From positions 3,596,001 through 3,660,000 of the forward strand of contig NZ_CP051006.1 in assembly GCF_014673495.1 (NCBI RefSeq): a stretch of DNA of 64,000 nt, read 5' to 3'. Within the stretch, counting starts at the first letter, position 1. The number at the start of each line of letters is the position of its first letter. A program made the position numbers and the translations under genes. Origin of the DNA: Streptomyces griseofuscus. GTDB taxonomy: Bacteria > Actinomycetota > Actinomycetes > Streptomycetales > Streptomycetaceae. Shown piece by piece: positions 33,641 through 42,292 of the stretch. A model generated the notes under the pieces. The model had not been told where the DNA came from and did not search any database. It saw only the letters and a program-made list of their open reading frames with translations.

Positions 33641-34725
33641 GAGTACAGGTTCTCCTTGCTGACCTCGTGCACATGGTCGTGGTTCCCCGGCACGTGCGGG
33701 TCCGTGACCGGCAGGGAGGAGTCGGCCGACAGGTCCCAGCTGGAGGCGGCCCGGTTGCGGGCGACCATCTCGGCGCCGAGCGCGGCCACCATCGCGCCGT
33801 TGTCCGTGCACAGCTTGGGGCGCGGCACCCGCAGCCGGATGCCGGCCGCCTCGCAGCGCTCCTGGGCGAGGACACGCAGCCGGGAGTTGGCCGCCACCCC
33901 GCCGCCGATCATCAGATGGTCGACGCCCTCGTCCTTGCAGGCGCGCACGGCCTTGCGGGTGAGCACGTCCACCACGGCCTCCTGGAAGGACGCGGCCACA
34001 TCGCGCACCGGGACCTCCTCGCCGGCCGCGCGCTTCGCCTCGATCCAGCGGGCCACGGCGGTCTTGAGGCCGGAGAAGGAGAAGTCGTACGCCGGGTCGC
34101 GCGGGCCGGTCAGACCGCGCGGGAAGCTGATCGCGGCCGGGTCGCCCTCCTTGGCGTACCGGTCGATGACCGGGCCGCCGGGGAAGCCCAGGTTCAGCAC
34201 CCGGGCGATCTTGTCGAAGGCCTCGCCGGCCGCGTCGTCGATGGTCGCGCCCATCGGCCGGACGTCGGAGGTGATGTCCGAGGACAGCAGCAGCGAGGAG
34301 TGGCCGCCGGAGACCAGCAGCGCCATCGTCGGCTCGGGCAGCGGGCCGTGCTCCAGCTGGTCCACGCAGATGTGGGAGGCGAGGTGGTTGACGCCGTAGA
34401 GGCGCTTGCCGAGCGCGTAGGCGTACGCCTTGGCGGCGGAGACGCCGACCAGGAGGGCGCCCGCGAGACCGGGACCCGCGGTCACCGCGATGCCGTCGAG
34501 GTCCTTGGCGCTGACCCCGGCCTCCTTCAGGGCGCGGTCGATGGTCGGGACCATCGCCTCCAGATGGGCGCGGGACGCCACCTCGGGGACGACACCGCCG
34601 AAGCGGGCGTGCTCGTCCACGCTGGAGGCGACGGCGTCGGCCAGCAGGGTGGTGCCGCGCACGATGCCGACGCCGGTCTCGTCGCAGGAGGTCTCGATGC
34701 CGAGGACGAGGGGTTCGTCAGCCAT
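33637..34725 (-). CDS. tsaD: tRNA t6A threonylcarbamoyltransferase TsaD
   Basis: 362 residues. With TsaB and TsaE it moves threonylcarbamoyl from its AMP adduct to A37 of ANN-decoding tRNAs. ASKHA-fold blocks are present: GIETSCDETG at the N-terminus, the metal-binding NHLASH histidines, LLVSGGHSSL and GGGVAANSRLR. The length is normal. It overlaps rimI upstream by 8 bp and the small gene downstream by 3 bp. Confidence 0.98.
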   Translation of the reverse strand: MADEPLVLGIETSCDETGVGIVRGTTLLADAVASSVDEHARFGGVVPEVASRAHLEAMVPTIDRALKEAGVSAKDLDGIAVTAGPGLAGALLVGVSAAKAYAYALGKRLYGVNHLASHICVDQLEHGPLPEPTMALLVSGGHSSLLLSSDITSDVRPMGATIDDAAGEAFDKIARVLNLGFPGGPVIDRYAKEGDPAAISFPRGLTGPRDPAYDFSFSGLKTAVARWIEAKRAAGEEVPVRDVAASFQEAVVDVLTRKAVRACKDEGVDHLMIGGGVAANSRLRVLAQERCEAAGIRLRVPRPKLCTDNGAMVAALGAEMVARNRAASSWDLSADSSLPVTDPHVPGNHDHVHEVSKENLYS

Positions 34726-35215
34726 TGATCTCGGTTCCTTGAACAGATGCGGAAGGGTCGGTCAGGCGCATCACCAGGGCATCCACGTTCCCCGGCTGGT
34801 AGTAGCCGCGCCGGAACCCGATGGGGGCGAAGCCGAAGCGCTCGTACAGCTTCTGCGCGCGGAGGTTGTCCACCCGCACTTCGAGCATCACCTCGTGGCA
34901 CTCGAACGCGGTCGCCGCCCGCAGCAGATCGGTCAGCAGCCGGCCGCCGAGCCCCGAGCCCTGGAGGTCGCGGGCGACGGCGATGGTCTGGACGTCGGCG
35001 AGGTCGCCGGAGGCGGCGAGGCCCGCGTAGCCGACGACCCGGCCGGTGCCGTCCTCGGCGGTGACATAGCGCCGGGTGGCCGTGGCGCCCCGGGAGTGGG
35101 CCAGCTCGGACCAGAACATGCCCCGCGACCAGGCGTCCTCGGGGAACAGGTCCTTCTCCAGCTCCAGGACCTGGTCGATGTCCCACCAGCGCATCTCGCG
35201 CAGTTCGACGGTCAC
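34718..35215 (-). CDS. rimI: ribosomal protein S18-alanine N-acetyltransferase RimI
   Basis: 165 residues, GNAT fold. Acetyl-CoA binding is seen in VARDLQGSGLGGRLLTDLL (the Q/R-x-x-G-x-G/A loop), and the C-terminal VDNLRAQKLYERFGFAPIGFRRGYY is typical of RimI. It lies between tsaB and tsaD with overlaps of 4 and 8 bp, the usual actinobacterial order. Known substrates of the family are N-termini such as S18. Confidence 0.96.
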   Translation of the reverse strand: MTVELREMRWWDIDQVLELEKDLFPEDAWSRGMFWSELAHSRGATATRRYVTAEDGTGRVVGYAGLAASGDLADVQTIAVARDLQGSGLGGRLLTDLLRAATAFECHEVMLEVRVDNLRAQKLYERFGFAPIGFRRGYYQPGNVDALVMRLTDPSASVQGTEING

Positions 35216-35868
35216 TTCGGGGTGACCACCTTGTAGTTCTTGGGGACCTGGGCGTCCGGGCGGCGCAGGTACAGCGGCCGCGGCGCGGGCAGTTCCTCCC
35301 CGGCGGCCAGCCGCTCGGCGGCGAGCGCGGCCAGCGCGGCGGCGGACACATGCTCGGGCTCATGGGCGCGCGGGAACGTGTCCGGATAGAGCAGGGCGCC
35401 CGCGCCGACCGCCGGGAGTCCGGCGACCTGCTCGGCGATGTCGGCCGGGCGGTCGACGGCCGGGCCGGTCAGCCGGGTGCGGGAGTCGGCGTACGTCGCC
35501 CAGTAGACCTCCTTGCGCCGGGCGTCGGTCGCCACGACGAAGGGGCCCTTCTCGATGTCGGCGGCGTAGGCGAGGCCGTCCAGGGTGCACACGCCGTACA
35601 CGGGGACGCCGAGCGCCAGGCCGAAGGTGTCGGCGGTCATCAGACCGACACGCAGTCCGGTGTAGGGGCCGGGTCCGGTGCCGACGACGATCCCGGTGAC
35701 CGTCTCCAGCGTGAGTCCGGCCTCGGTGAGGACCCGGTCGACGGCCGGCAGCAGCAGCTCCCCGTGCCGGCGCGCGTCCACCTGCTTCGACGAGGCGATG
35801 ACGTCCGTGCCGTCGTGCAGGGCGACGGTGACGGCGGGCGTTGCGGTATCCAGAGCGAGCAAGAGCAC
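35212..35868 (-). CDS. tsaB: t6A biosynthesis protein TsaB
   Basis: 218 residues. Inactive-looking ASKHA partner that binds and activates TsaD. The start LLLALDTATPAVTVAL and the block VGTGPGPYTGLRVGLMTADTFGLAL are diagnostic. GTG 35868 is the start. First gene of the tsaB-rimI-tsaD-small gene operon. Confidence 0.97.
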   Translation of the reverse strand: MLLLALDTATPAVTVALHDGTDVIASSKQVDARRHGELLLPAVDRVLTEAGLTLETVTGIVVGTGPGPYTGLRVGLMTADTFGLALGVPVYGVCTLDGLAYAADIEKGPFVVATDARRKEVYWATYADSRTRLTGPAVDRPADIAEQVAGLPAVGAGALLYPDTFPRAHEPEHVSAAALAALAAERLAAGEELPAPRPLYLRRPDAQVPKNYKVVTPK

Positions 35869-35981
35869 GCGAACAGCCTACGGCGCCCGCGCCTCGCGCA
35901 CGGCCGCACGGGGCGGAGGGTCACCGGCTGCTACGGTCTGTACGAAGTACGACATATCGCGCGCGGCGGAGGTGGAAGCAG

Positions 35982-36542
35982 GTGGCAGGGACCAGCTCGG
36001 GAATCGTGGCCGGCCTCACCGCGGCTGCCGTCGGGGTGGTCGGCTTCCTGGCCTACGAGGCGTACGCGACGGTACCCGCGGGTCTGGGCGCCCGCCCCGC
36101 GGCGAACGGCTCACCCGGCGGGCAGGCCACGAAGGCGCCCCGGGACCGGCTCCACCCGAGCGCCCTGCCGAGCGGCTCCGGCACGGGTGAACGGGTGGTG
36201 TACTCGGTGGACGACGACCGGGTCTGGCTGGTCGGCACCGGCCACCGGGTGCTGCGCACCTTCCGCGTCCACCCGGGCACCGTGGACCCGCCCATCGGCA
36301 CGTACTGGGTCACCTCCCGCTCCCACGCCGTCACCGGCACGGACGGCATCCCCATCGAACACGTGGTGCGCTTCACCACGGTCGACGGCGTCACCATCGG
36401 CTTCTCCGCCCCCGCCACCGCCGACGCCGTCCCGGCCCCCGACGCGGGCACGAAGACGGGCGGCATCCGCGAGTCCCGCGCGGACGGCGACGCGATGTGG
36501 AAATTCGCCACGATCGGCGAACGGATCATGGTCATCCGCTGA
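35982..36542 (+). CDS. membrane-anchored protein with YkuD-like beta domain, no catalytic motif
   Basis: 186 residues from GTG 35982, with GGAGG about 9 nt upstream. An N-terminal helix (GIVAGLTAAAVGVVGFLAYEA) anchors a secreted part. The outer part (YSVDDDRVWLVGTGHRVLRTFRV, then GTVDPPIGTYWV) resembles the start of L,D-transpeptidase domains, but the Ser/Thr-His-Gly-x-Cys motif is absent. It is divergent from tsaB. The function is unknown; a glycan-binding or folding role at the cell wall is a guess. Confidence 0.8.
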   Translation: MAGTSSGIVAGLTAAAVGVVGFLAYEAYATVPAGLGARPAANGSPGGQATKAPRDRLHPSALPSGSGTGERVVYSVDDDRVWLVGTGHRVLRTFRVHPGTVDPPIGTYWVTSRSHAVTGTDGIPIEHVVRFTTVDGVTIGFSAPATADAVPAPDAGTKTGGIRESRADGDAMWKFATIGERIMVIR

Positions 36543-37237
36543 GGGCTCCGCCGGGGAAGCCGACACCTTTGGGGGCCGGCGACGTTTCAGAGCCGAAGCC
36601 CCGCGGGGCGGTGGCCCGAGAGCCGGCGGGACGGCCCCGGGACCCGGCGACCCTCTGGGGGAACGACGCGCTCACGGGGGGGCGAGGCAACCCTGTGAAG
36701 GACGCGCCCCTGGGGCCCGGGCGGTCCTGGCGGCCCGATGCCTCCCACGGGGCCGACAGACCTGTGGGAACGGCGATCCTGCGCGGCGGCGAGCGACCCT
36801 GCGCGGGGCGGCAGCGCCTGCAAGCCGCCGCCTTGCCCCTCGCGGGGCGGCAATCTCACGGGAGGGCGGCGCCCCTCCGGGTGCGGCTCCTCGCGGCGTG
36901 CCGGGCGACGGACCGGGCGAGCTCGCGGGGCCGGTGACCCGCTGCCAGGGGGGCGCGACAATCCTGCGGGCCGACGATCTCGCGGGAGCACCGGCACACC
37001 GCAGCGACCCGCCCGCCGATGGACGGTCCGACCGCGCCGGAGGTGGCGGCGCGCCCGGGAACCGGACTCCTCCGGCAGGCCGACCGGACACCGGCAGCGC
37101 CGGGCCCTGCCGCAGGCGGCCGGGCCCGCCGGGACCGGCGACCCGCGTCCTTGGAGCCGGGCGGCCTCGCACGTGCTTGCCGGCGGCGACCCCCGCGGGA
37201 ACCGCTCCCGGTGGCCCGCGGCCCGGCCGCCGGGGGC
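36543..37237. other. gene-poor GC-rich stretch with a recurring short motif
   Basis: About 700 bases with no credible gene. A degenerate motif close to GGCGAYCCTGCGGG recurs on the plus strand at about 36646, 36686, 36772, 36791, 36849, 36933, 36955, 36973, 37137 and 37185, at irregular spacing. I see no protein-like reading frame with a ribosome site. It may be a decayed gene, an RNA or a protein-binding array. Confidence 0.5.
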
Positions 37238-37390
37238 TTACGCGGCTCGGCGAGGGCTGTCCGCCCGCTGCGGGGCCCGGGGCTCCGGGGGGCGCGGGGG
37301 GCTGGAGATCTGGGCCGCGGCGGCGCAGGACGCCAGGAGGGCGTGCATGGGGACCGGGGCGGGGGGCTTCGGGGGGTGGGGGGCGGGCAT
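37238..37390 (-). CDS. candidate 50-residue protein
   Basis: Starts at ATG 37390 with a full AGGAGG 5 nt upstream, the best ribosome site in this part of the window. The product is MPAPHPPKPPAPVPMHALL followed by ASCAAAAQISSPPRP and a basic tail: Pro-rich, with one short hydrophobic stretch. G/C fills most third codon positions. A 22-bp palindrome lies 25-46 nt upstream. An ATG at 37426 is in frame but lies inside the palindrome and has no good site. The function is unknown. Confidence 0.5.
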   Translation of the reverse strand: MPAPHPPKPPAPVPMHALLASCAAAAQISSPPRPPEPRAPQRADSPRRAA

Positions 37391-37414
37391 GGGCGCCTCC
37401 TGAGGTGCGGCGGC

Positions 37415-37436
37415 GTAGTTAGGCATGCCTGACTAC
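37415..37436 (-). promoter_or_regulatory. 22-bp palindrome upstream of the small ORF
   Basis: GTAGTTAGGCA followed by TGCCTGACTAC: 11-bp arms with one mismatch and no spacer. The half-site TTAGGC recalls DtxR/IdeR-type iron boxes, but the 19-bp iron box spacing is not met. It probably binds a dimeric repressor; it overlaps a possible -10 (TAACTA on the minus strand). Confidence 0.6.
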
Positions 37437-37513
37437 GGGCTGGACACCATGTCATCACGCCCGCGATGGCCACGCAACATCTTGCCGACGGCCTGTCGGA
37501 AAACCCGGCCGGG

Positions 37514-38044
37514 TTAAGCCGTGAGGGTCTCCAGGCCCGCCTCGGCCCAGCGCGCGCCGAGCCCCGTGAGGGTCACATGCCGTACCTCGTCCGTGGTGTC
37601 GCCGACCGCGCGGTGGATGACGAGCTGAAGCCGGTCGTCGGTCAGCTCCTCGACCTTGCCCTCGCCCCACTCCACCACGATCACCGAGTCGGACAGCGAG
37701 ACATCGAGGTCCAGGTCCTCCATCTCGTCCAGACCGCCGCCGAGCCGGTAGGCGTCCACATGCACGAGCGGCGGGCCGTCGCCGAGGGACGGATGCACCC
37801 GGGCGATCACGAAGGTCGGCGAGGTGACCGCGCCCCGCACCCCGAGCCCCTCCCCCAGCCCCCGGGTCAGTGTGGTCTTGCCCGCGCCCAGTTCCCCGGA
37901 CAGCATCACCAGGTCCCCGGCGCGCAGCAGCTTGGCGAGGCGCCGGCCCAGCTCGCGCATCTGCTCGGGCGAGGTGATCGTCAGCCGGGTCTCGGCCCGG
38001 TCGTGCTCAGCGGGGTCGTACGGTGCTGCTGCTGGACGTTCCAT
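37514..38044 (-). CDS. tsaE: t6A biosynthesis ATPase TsaE
   Basis: 176 residues. P-loop ATPase that drives turnover of the TsaB-TsaD complex. Walker A is GELGAGKTTLTRGL; the switch (TSPTFVIARVH), the Walker B region HVDAYRL and VVEWGEG follow as in the family. Its 5' end overlaps the alpha/beta hydrolase gene by 38 bp, so the two are coupled. Confidence 0.97.
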   Translation of the reverse strand: MERPAAAPYDPAEHDRAETRLTITSPEQMRELGRRLAKLLRAGDLVMLSGELGAGKTTLTRGLGEGLGVRGAVTSPTFVIARVHPSLGDGPPLVHVDAYRLGGGLDEMEDLDLDVSLSDSVIVVEWGEGKVEELTDDRLQLVIHRAVGDTTDEVRHVTLTGLGARWAEAGLETLTA

Positions 38045-39245
38045 AGGAACTTACGGTAGCCGCTGCGGGCACCGCTCCCGCGCGGGTGAGCAGATCGGCG
38101 AGGCGGTCTATGACCACCTCCGGGTGCTCCAGCATCACCAGATGCCCGGCGTCCGGCACCAGCACCAGCTCGGCGTCCGGCAGCTCGTCGGCTATGGCCT
38201 CGCTGTGCCCGCTCGGCGTCACCAGGTCCTGCACACCCGCGAGCACCAGCACCGGCATCTGCCGGAAGCGGGCCAGCGCCCCCGTCTTGTCGTGGTCGGT
38301 GAAGGCCGGATAGAACTCGGCGACCACATCGATCGGCGTGGACTCGATCATCCGCTCGGCGAACCGCTCCACCGCCGGGTCGATGTCCCGCCCGGCGAAC
38401 GAGTACCGCTTGATGATCCCGGCGAACAGCTCCGCCGTCGCCCGGCGCCCCTTCTCCACCAGCTCCGCCTGCTGCCCGAGCGCCCTGAGCACCCCCGGCA
38501 GGATCCGGCGTATCGCGTTGACACCGGCCACCGGCAGCCCGAAGTTCACCTCGCCGAGCCGCCCCGAGGACGTGCCCACGAACGCGGTGGCGGCCACCCG
38601 CTCCGCGATCAGCTCCGGGTACTGCGCGGCGAGCGCCATCACGGTCATCCCGCCCATCGAGTGGCCGACCAGCACGAGCGGACCCTCGGGCGCGGCGGCG
38701 TCGACGACCGCCTTCAGATCCCGGCCGAGCTGATCGATGGTCAGCGGCTCCCGGTCCCGGCTCTGGGCCACGCCCCGCCCGGAGCGGCCGTGGCTGCGCT
38801 GGTCCCAGTGCACGGTGCGTACCACCCCGCGCAGGGCCGCCCGCTGGAAGTGCCAGGAGTCCTGGTTGAGGCAGTAGCCGTGGCAGAAGACGACGGTGAC
38901 CGGGGCGGGCGCCTTGCGGCCGAAGAGCCGGAGCCGGCGCGCGGAGGGCGTCCCGGCCGTGTCCGGCGCCACCTCGTCGACCTCGTAGTACAGCTCGGTG
39001 CCGTCATCGGCGTACGCCTTGCCCGGGGTGCCGCGCAGGGTGCCGTAGGGCCCCGCGGAGTCCAGGGCGAGACGTGCCTTGCGGCGCACCGCGCGGCCCA
39101 CCGTCATCCGCTCGACGGCGACCCCGGCCGCCGCGCCCGCGGCGAGGACGCCTATCGCGGCACCGGCGATGCCCGTCGCCCGGCGCCAGCTCCCGGCCGC
39201 CGAGGCGACGGCGTCCGTCATCGCATCCGCCCTGCTGTCGCTCAT
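38007..39245 (-). CDS. membrane-associated alpha/beta hydrolase
   Basis: 412 residues. An N-terminal helix (ATGIAGAAIGVLAAGAAAGVAV) precedes an alpha/beta-hydrolase domain: oxyanion motif CHGYCLNQDSW, nucleophile Ser196 in GHSMGG, then LAGVQDLVTPSGHS and DAGHLVMLEHP giving the acid and histidine. ATG 39245 has GAGGAGGAG upstream and is preferred over GTG 39278. It sits between alr and tsaE in the usual actinobacterial order. The substrate is unknown; esters or epoxides are typical. Confidence 0.93.
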   Translation of the reverse strand: MSDSRADAMTDAVASAAGSWRRATGIAGAAIGVLAAGAAAGVAVERMTVGRAVRRKARLALDSAGPYGTLRGTPGKAYADDGTELYYEVDEVAPDTAGTPSARRLRLFGRKAPAPVTVVFCHGYCLNQDSWHFQRAALRGVVRTVHWDQRSHGRSGRGVAQSRDREPLTIDQLGRDLKAVVDAAAPEGPLVLVGHSMGGMTVMALAAQYPELIAERVAATAFVGTSSGRLGEVNFGLPVAGVNAIRRILPGVLRALGQQAELVEKGRRATAELFAGIIKRYSFAGRDIDPAVERFAERMIESTPIDVVAEFYPAFTDHDKTGALARFRQMPVLVLAGVQDLVTPSGHSEAIADELPDAELVLVPDAGHLVMLEHPEVVIDRLADLLTRAGAVPAAATVSSYGTSSSSTVRPR

Positions 39246-39389
39246 GCGCCGCTCCTCCTCGCCGTCGTACCGGCTCACCGAACCGATTCGCCGTACCGAT
39301 GTTCGCCGAGACAGGGGCGACCGGGTGCGCGGATGTGACCGTTGTTACACGTGACTTGGGTCAGCCGGTCGCGGTCTTCCTCGGACGGG

Positions 39390-40568
39390 TTATCCGCGCA
39401 CGTCCTCGTTGACGTCATCGACATAGACGCGCGGCACCCGGGTTCCGATGCGCGTGACGATCTCGTACACGATCGTGCCGCAGGCCGTCGCCCAGTCCTC
39501 GGCGGTGGGCTCGCCCCGGTCGCCGGGGCCGAAGAGCACGGCCTCGGAGCCGACCGGCGGTTCGTCGCCGCCGAGGTCCACCACGAACTGGTCCATGGCG
39601 ACCCGCCCGGCTGCCGTCCGCCACTTGCCGTCCACCAGCACGGGCCCGGCGCCGGAGGCGTGCCGCGGGACGCCGTCGCCGTAACCGAGCGGGACAAGGC
39701 CGAGGGTGGTGTCGCCGGGGGTGACGTAGTGGTGGCCGTAGCTGACCCCGTGTCCGCCCGGCACCCGCTTGACCAGGGCCAGCGAGGCGCTGAGCGTCAT
39801 CACCGGGCGCAGTCCGAAGTCCGCCGGGGTGCCGACCTCGGGGCTGGGCGAGAGGCCGTACATGGCGATACCGGGACGGACCAGGTCGAAATAAGTCTCC
39901 GGAAGGGTGAGCGTGGCGGGCGAGTTGGCGATGTGCCGCACCTCGGGGCGCACCCCCTGCTCCTCGGCGTACGCCACCATCTCCCGGAAGCGGGTGAGCT
40001 GGGCGTCGATGGAGGGGTGGCCCGGCTCGTCGGCGCAGGCGAAGTGCGACCACAGTCCGGTGACCCGGACCAGTCCCTCGGCCTCGGCGCGCAGCGCGGC
40101 GGCGACCAGCTCCGCCCAGTCGGCCCCGGGCTGGCAGCCGTTGCGGCCGAGCCCGGTGTCGGCCTTGAGCTGGACGCGCGCGGTCCGTCGGGCGGCGCGG
40201 GCGGCCTCGGTGACCTCCCGCAGCGCCCACATCCCGCTGAGGGACATGTCGATGTCGGCCTCGATCGCCTGCCGCCAGGGCCCGCCGGGCACCCACAGCC
40301 AGCACAGGACGCGCTGGGTCAGCCCGGCCGCGCGCAGCGCGAGGGCCTCCTCGGGCAGGGCGGTGCCGATCCAGGTGGCCCCGGCCTCGACGGCCGCGCG
40401 GGCGCAGGGCACCGCGCCGTGGCCGTATCCGTCGGCCTTGACGACGGCCATCACGGCCGCGTCCCCCACCCGGGCACGCAGGGTCCGCACATTGGCGCGC
40501 AGCGCGCCCAGATCGATCTCGGCACGGGCGCGCGGGGGGACGGTCGGCACAGTCGCAGTCTCAGTCAT
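39390..40568 (-). CDS. alr: alanine racemase
   Basis: 392 residues. PLP enzyme that makes D-alanine for peptidoglycan. The PLP lysine lies in VVKADGYGHG, the second catalytic base Tyr in GVSYGHHYVTPG, and the fold-III barrel ends with VYEIVTRIGTRVPRVY. The start and length are normal. It follows nnr by about 210 nt, a gap that holds a short tandem repeat. Confidence 0.98.
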   Translation of the reverse strand: MTETATVPTVPPRARAEIDLGALRANVRTLRARVGDAAVMAVVKADGYGHGAVPCARAAVEAGATWIGTALPEEALALRAAGLTQRVLCWLWVPGGPWRQAIEADIDMSLSGMWALREVTEAARAARRTARVQLKADTGLGRNGCQPGADWAELVAAALRAEAEGLVRVTGLWSHFACADEPGHPSIDAQLTRFREMVAYAEEQGVRPEVRHIANSPATLTLPETYFDLVRPGIAMYGLSPSPEVGTPADFGLRPVMTLSASLALVKRVPGGHGVSYGHHYVTPGDTTLGLVPLGYGDGVPRHASGAGPVLVDGKWRTAAGRVAMDQFVVDLGGDEPPVGSEAVLFGPGDRGEPTAEDWATACGTIVYEIVTRIGTRVPRVYVDDVNEDVRG

Positions 40569-40694
40569 GGCGCCCCCAGTCTCTCAGAGCGCGCGCCCGG
40601 CTCCCGGTGGCGGTGCGGATACGGCCACCTGGCGGGCGCAGCGGGCGGTACGGGTACGGCAGTTGACCGGCGCCGGTTCCCGCGACGTCCCGTA

Positions 40695-40763
40695 CCGCGC
40701 CCCGCCGCCTCGGTCCCGCGCGCCCCGCCGCCTCGGTCCCGCGCGCCCCGCCGCCTCGGCGCC
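40695..40763. repeat. three tandem copies of a 23-bp unit
   Basis: Unit close to GCGCGCCCCGCCGCCTCGGT plus CCC, repeated with a 23-bp period; the third copy diverges at its end. It lies between alr and nnr and encodes nothing recognisable. Confidence 0.85.
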
Positions 40764-40778
40764 GCACATCCAGCCGCC

Positions 40779-42212
40779 TCAGTCCTCCAGCACGTCCCGC
40801 CACGCCTCCGGCACGCACTCCGCCACGTCATGCGCACCGGCCGGCGCGCCCTGAGCCGCGAACCGGCCCGCCAGGCCGTGCAGATACGCGGCGACGCTGC
40901 CCGCGTCCAGGGCGGACAGGCCCGCGGCGAGCAGCGAGCCGCCGAGGCCGGAGAGCACATCGCCGCTGCCCGCGGTGGCCAGCCAGGGGGTGCCGGTGGC
41001 GTTCACCCGTACCGCGCCGCCCGCCGCGTCCGCGACCAGCGTGGTCGAGCCCTTCAGCAGCACCGTCGCCCGGTACACCGCCGCCAGTTCGCGCACCGCG
41101 GCCAGCCGGGCGCCCTCGACCTCCTCGCGCGCCACCCCGAGCAGGGCCGCGGCCTCGCCCGCGTGGGGTGTCATCAAGGTGGGCGCGTCCCGCCCTCGTA
41201 CGGCGTCCCGGTCCGCGAGCCGCAGCCCGTCCGCGTCCAGCAGCACCGGCACCTCGGCGGCCAGCACCTCGGCGACGGTCGCCGCGTCGTCGCCCGCGCC
41301 GGGACCGGTGACCCAGGCCTGCACCCGGCCCGCCTTGGCCGGTCCCCGGTCGGAGACCAGGATCTCGGGGAAGCGGGCGATGACCGCCTCCGCGGCCGGG
41401 CCGACGTAGCGCACCGCCCCCGCGCCGCCGCGCAGCGCCCCGGAGACGGCGAGCACCGCGGCGCCCGGATAGCGCCCGGAGCCGGCCGCGACGCCGACCA
41501 CGCCCCGCCGGTACTTGTCGCTCTCGGCGGCCGGACGCGGCAGCAGGCGCGCCACGTCCGCGTGTTGCAGCGCCTCCAGTTCGGGCTCGGCGGGCGGTTC
41601 CAGGCCGATGTCGACCAGCCGTACGACCCCGGCGTACTCCCGCGCCGGGTCCACCAGCAGTCCGGGCTTGTACGTGCCGAAGGTGACGGTGAGGTCCGCC
41701 TGTACGGCCGCGCCCCGCACCTGACCGCTGTCCGCCTCGACCCCGCTGGGCAGGTCCACCGCGACCACCGCGGCCCGGGTCCGCGCCACCGCCTCCACCA
41801 GCCGCTCGGCGTCGGGCCGCAGCCCGCCCTTGCCGCCGATCCCGACGATGCCGTCCACCACGAGGTCGGCCCGCCCGATCGCGTCGCCGGCCGCCTCGGG
41901 CGCGACACTCACGCCCCCGGCCCGCCGCAGCGCGGCCAGCCCCTGGGCGTGCGCCCGCTCCGGCGACAGGAGGACGGCCGTCACTCCGGCCCCCCGTCGC
42001 GCCAGCCGGGCACCGGCGTACAGGGCGTCGCCGCCGTTGTCGCCGCTGCCGATCAGCAGGACCACCCGGCTGCCGTACACCCGGCCCAGCAGTTCGGCGC
42101 AGGCGGCGCTCAGTCCGGCGGCCGCCCGCTGCATCAGCGCCCCCTCGGGCAGCCGTGCCATCAGGGCCCGCTCGGCCGCCCGCACCGTCTCCACGCTGTA
42201 CGCACTCCGCAT
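40779..42212 (-). CDS. nnr: bifunctional NAD(P)H-hydrate epimerase/dehydratase
   Basis: 477 residues. Repairs damaged NAD(P)HX. The N-terminal YjeF_N epimerase (SVETVRAAERALM, GSGDNGGDALYAGARL, VVAVDLPSGVEADSG) is fused to a C-terminal ribokinase-like ADP-dependent dehydratase (KYRRGVVGVAAGSGRYPGAA, TPHAGEAAALLG, GTPWLATAGSGDVLSGLGG). Both halves keep their motifs. It lies between acpS and alr. Confidence 0.97.
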   Translation of the reverse strand: MRSAYSVETVRAAERALMARLPEGALMQRAAAGLSAACAELLGRVYGSRVVLLIGSGDNGGDALYAGARLARRGAGVTAVLLSPERAHAQGLAALRRAGGVSVAPEAAGDAIGRADLVVDGIVGIGGKGGLRPDAERLVEAVARTRAAVVAVDLPSGVEADSGQVRGAAVQADLTVTFGTYKPGLLVDPAREYAGVVRLVDIGLEPPAEPELEALQHADVARLLPRPAAESDKYRRGVVGVAAGSGRYPGAAVLAVSGALRGGAGAVRYVGPAAEAVIARFPEILVSDRGPAKAGRVQAWVTGPGAGDDAATVAEVLAAEVPVLLDADGLRLADRDAVRGRDAPTLMTPHAGEAAALLGVAREEVEGARLAAVRELAAVYRATVLLKGSTTLVADAAGGAVRVNATGTPWLATAGSGDVLSGLGGSLLAAGLSALDAGSVAAYLHGLAGRFAAQGAPAGAHDVAECVPEAWRDVLED

Positions 42213-42292
42213 GGCACCGAGTCTGCCCCGTAACCCCCACCGTCCACACCCGGGCCCGGCCGGTCGGCCCCGGACGTCCGCGCCGGAGCCGG

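Noticed and set aside
37415..37436. A standard DmdR/IdeR iron box
   Set aside because: Only the TTAGGC half-sites are shared; the inward TTAGG and CCTGA arms are 4 bp apart instead of 9, so the assignment is left open.
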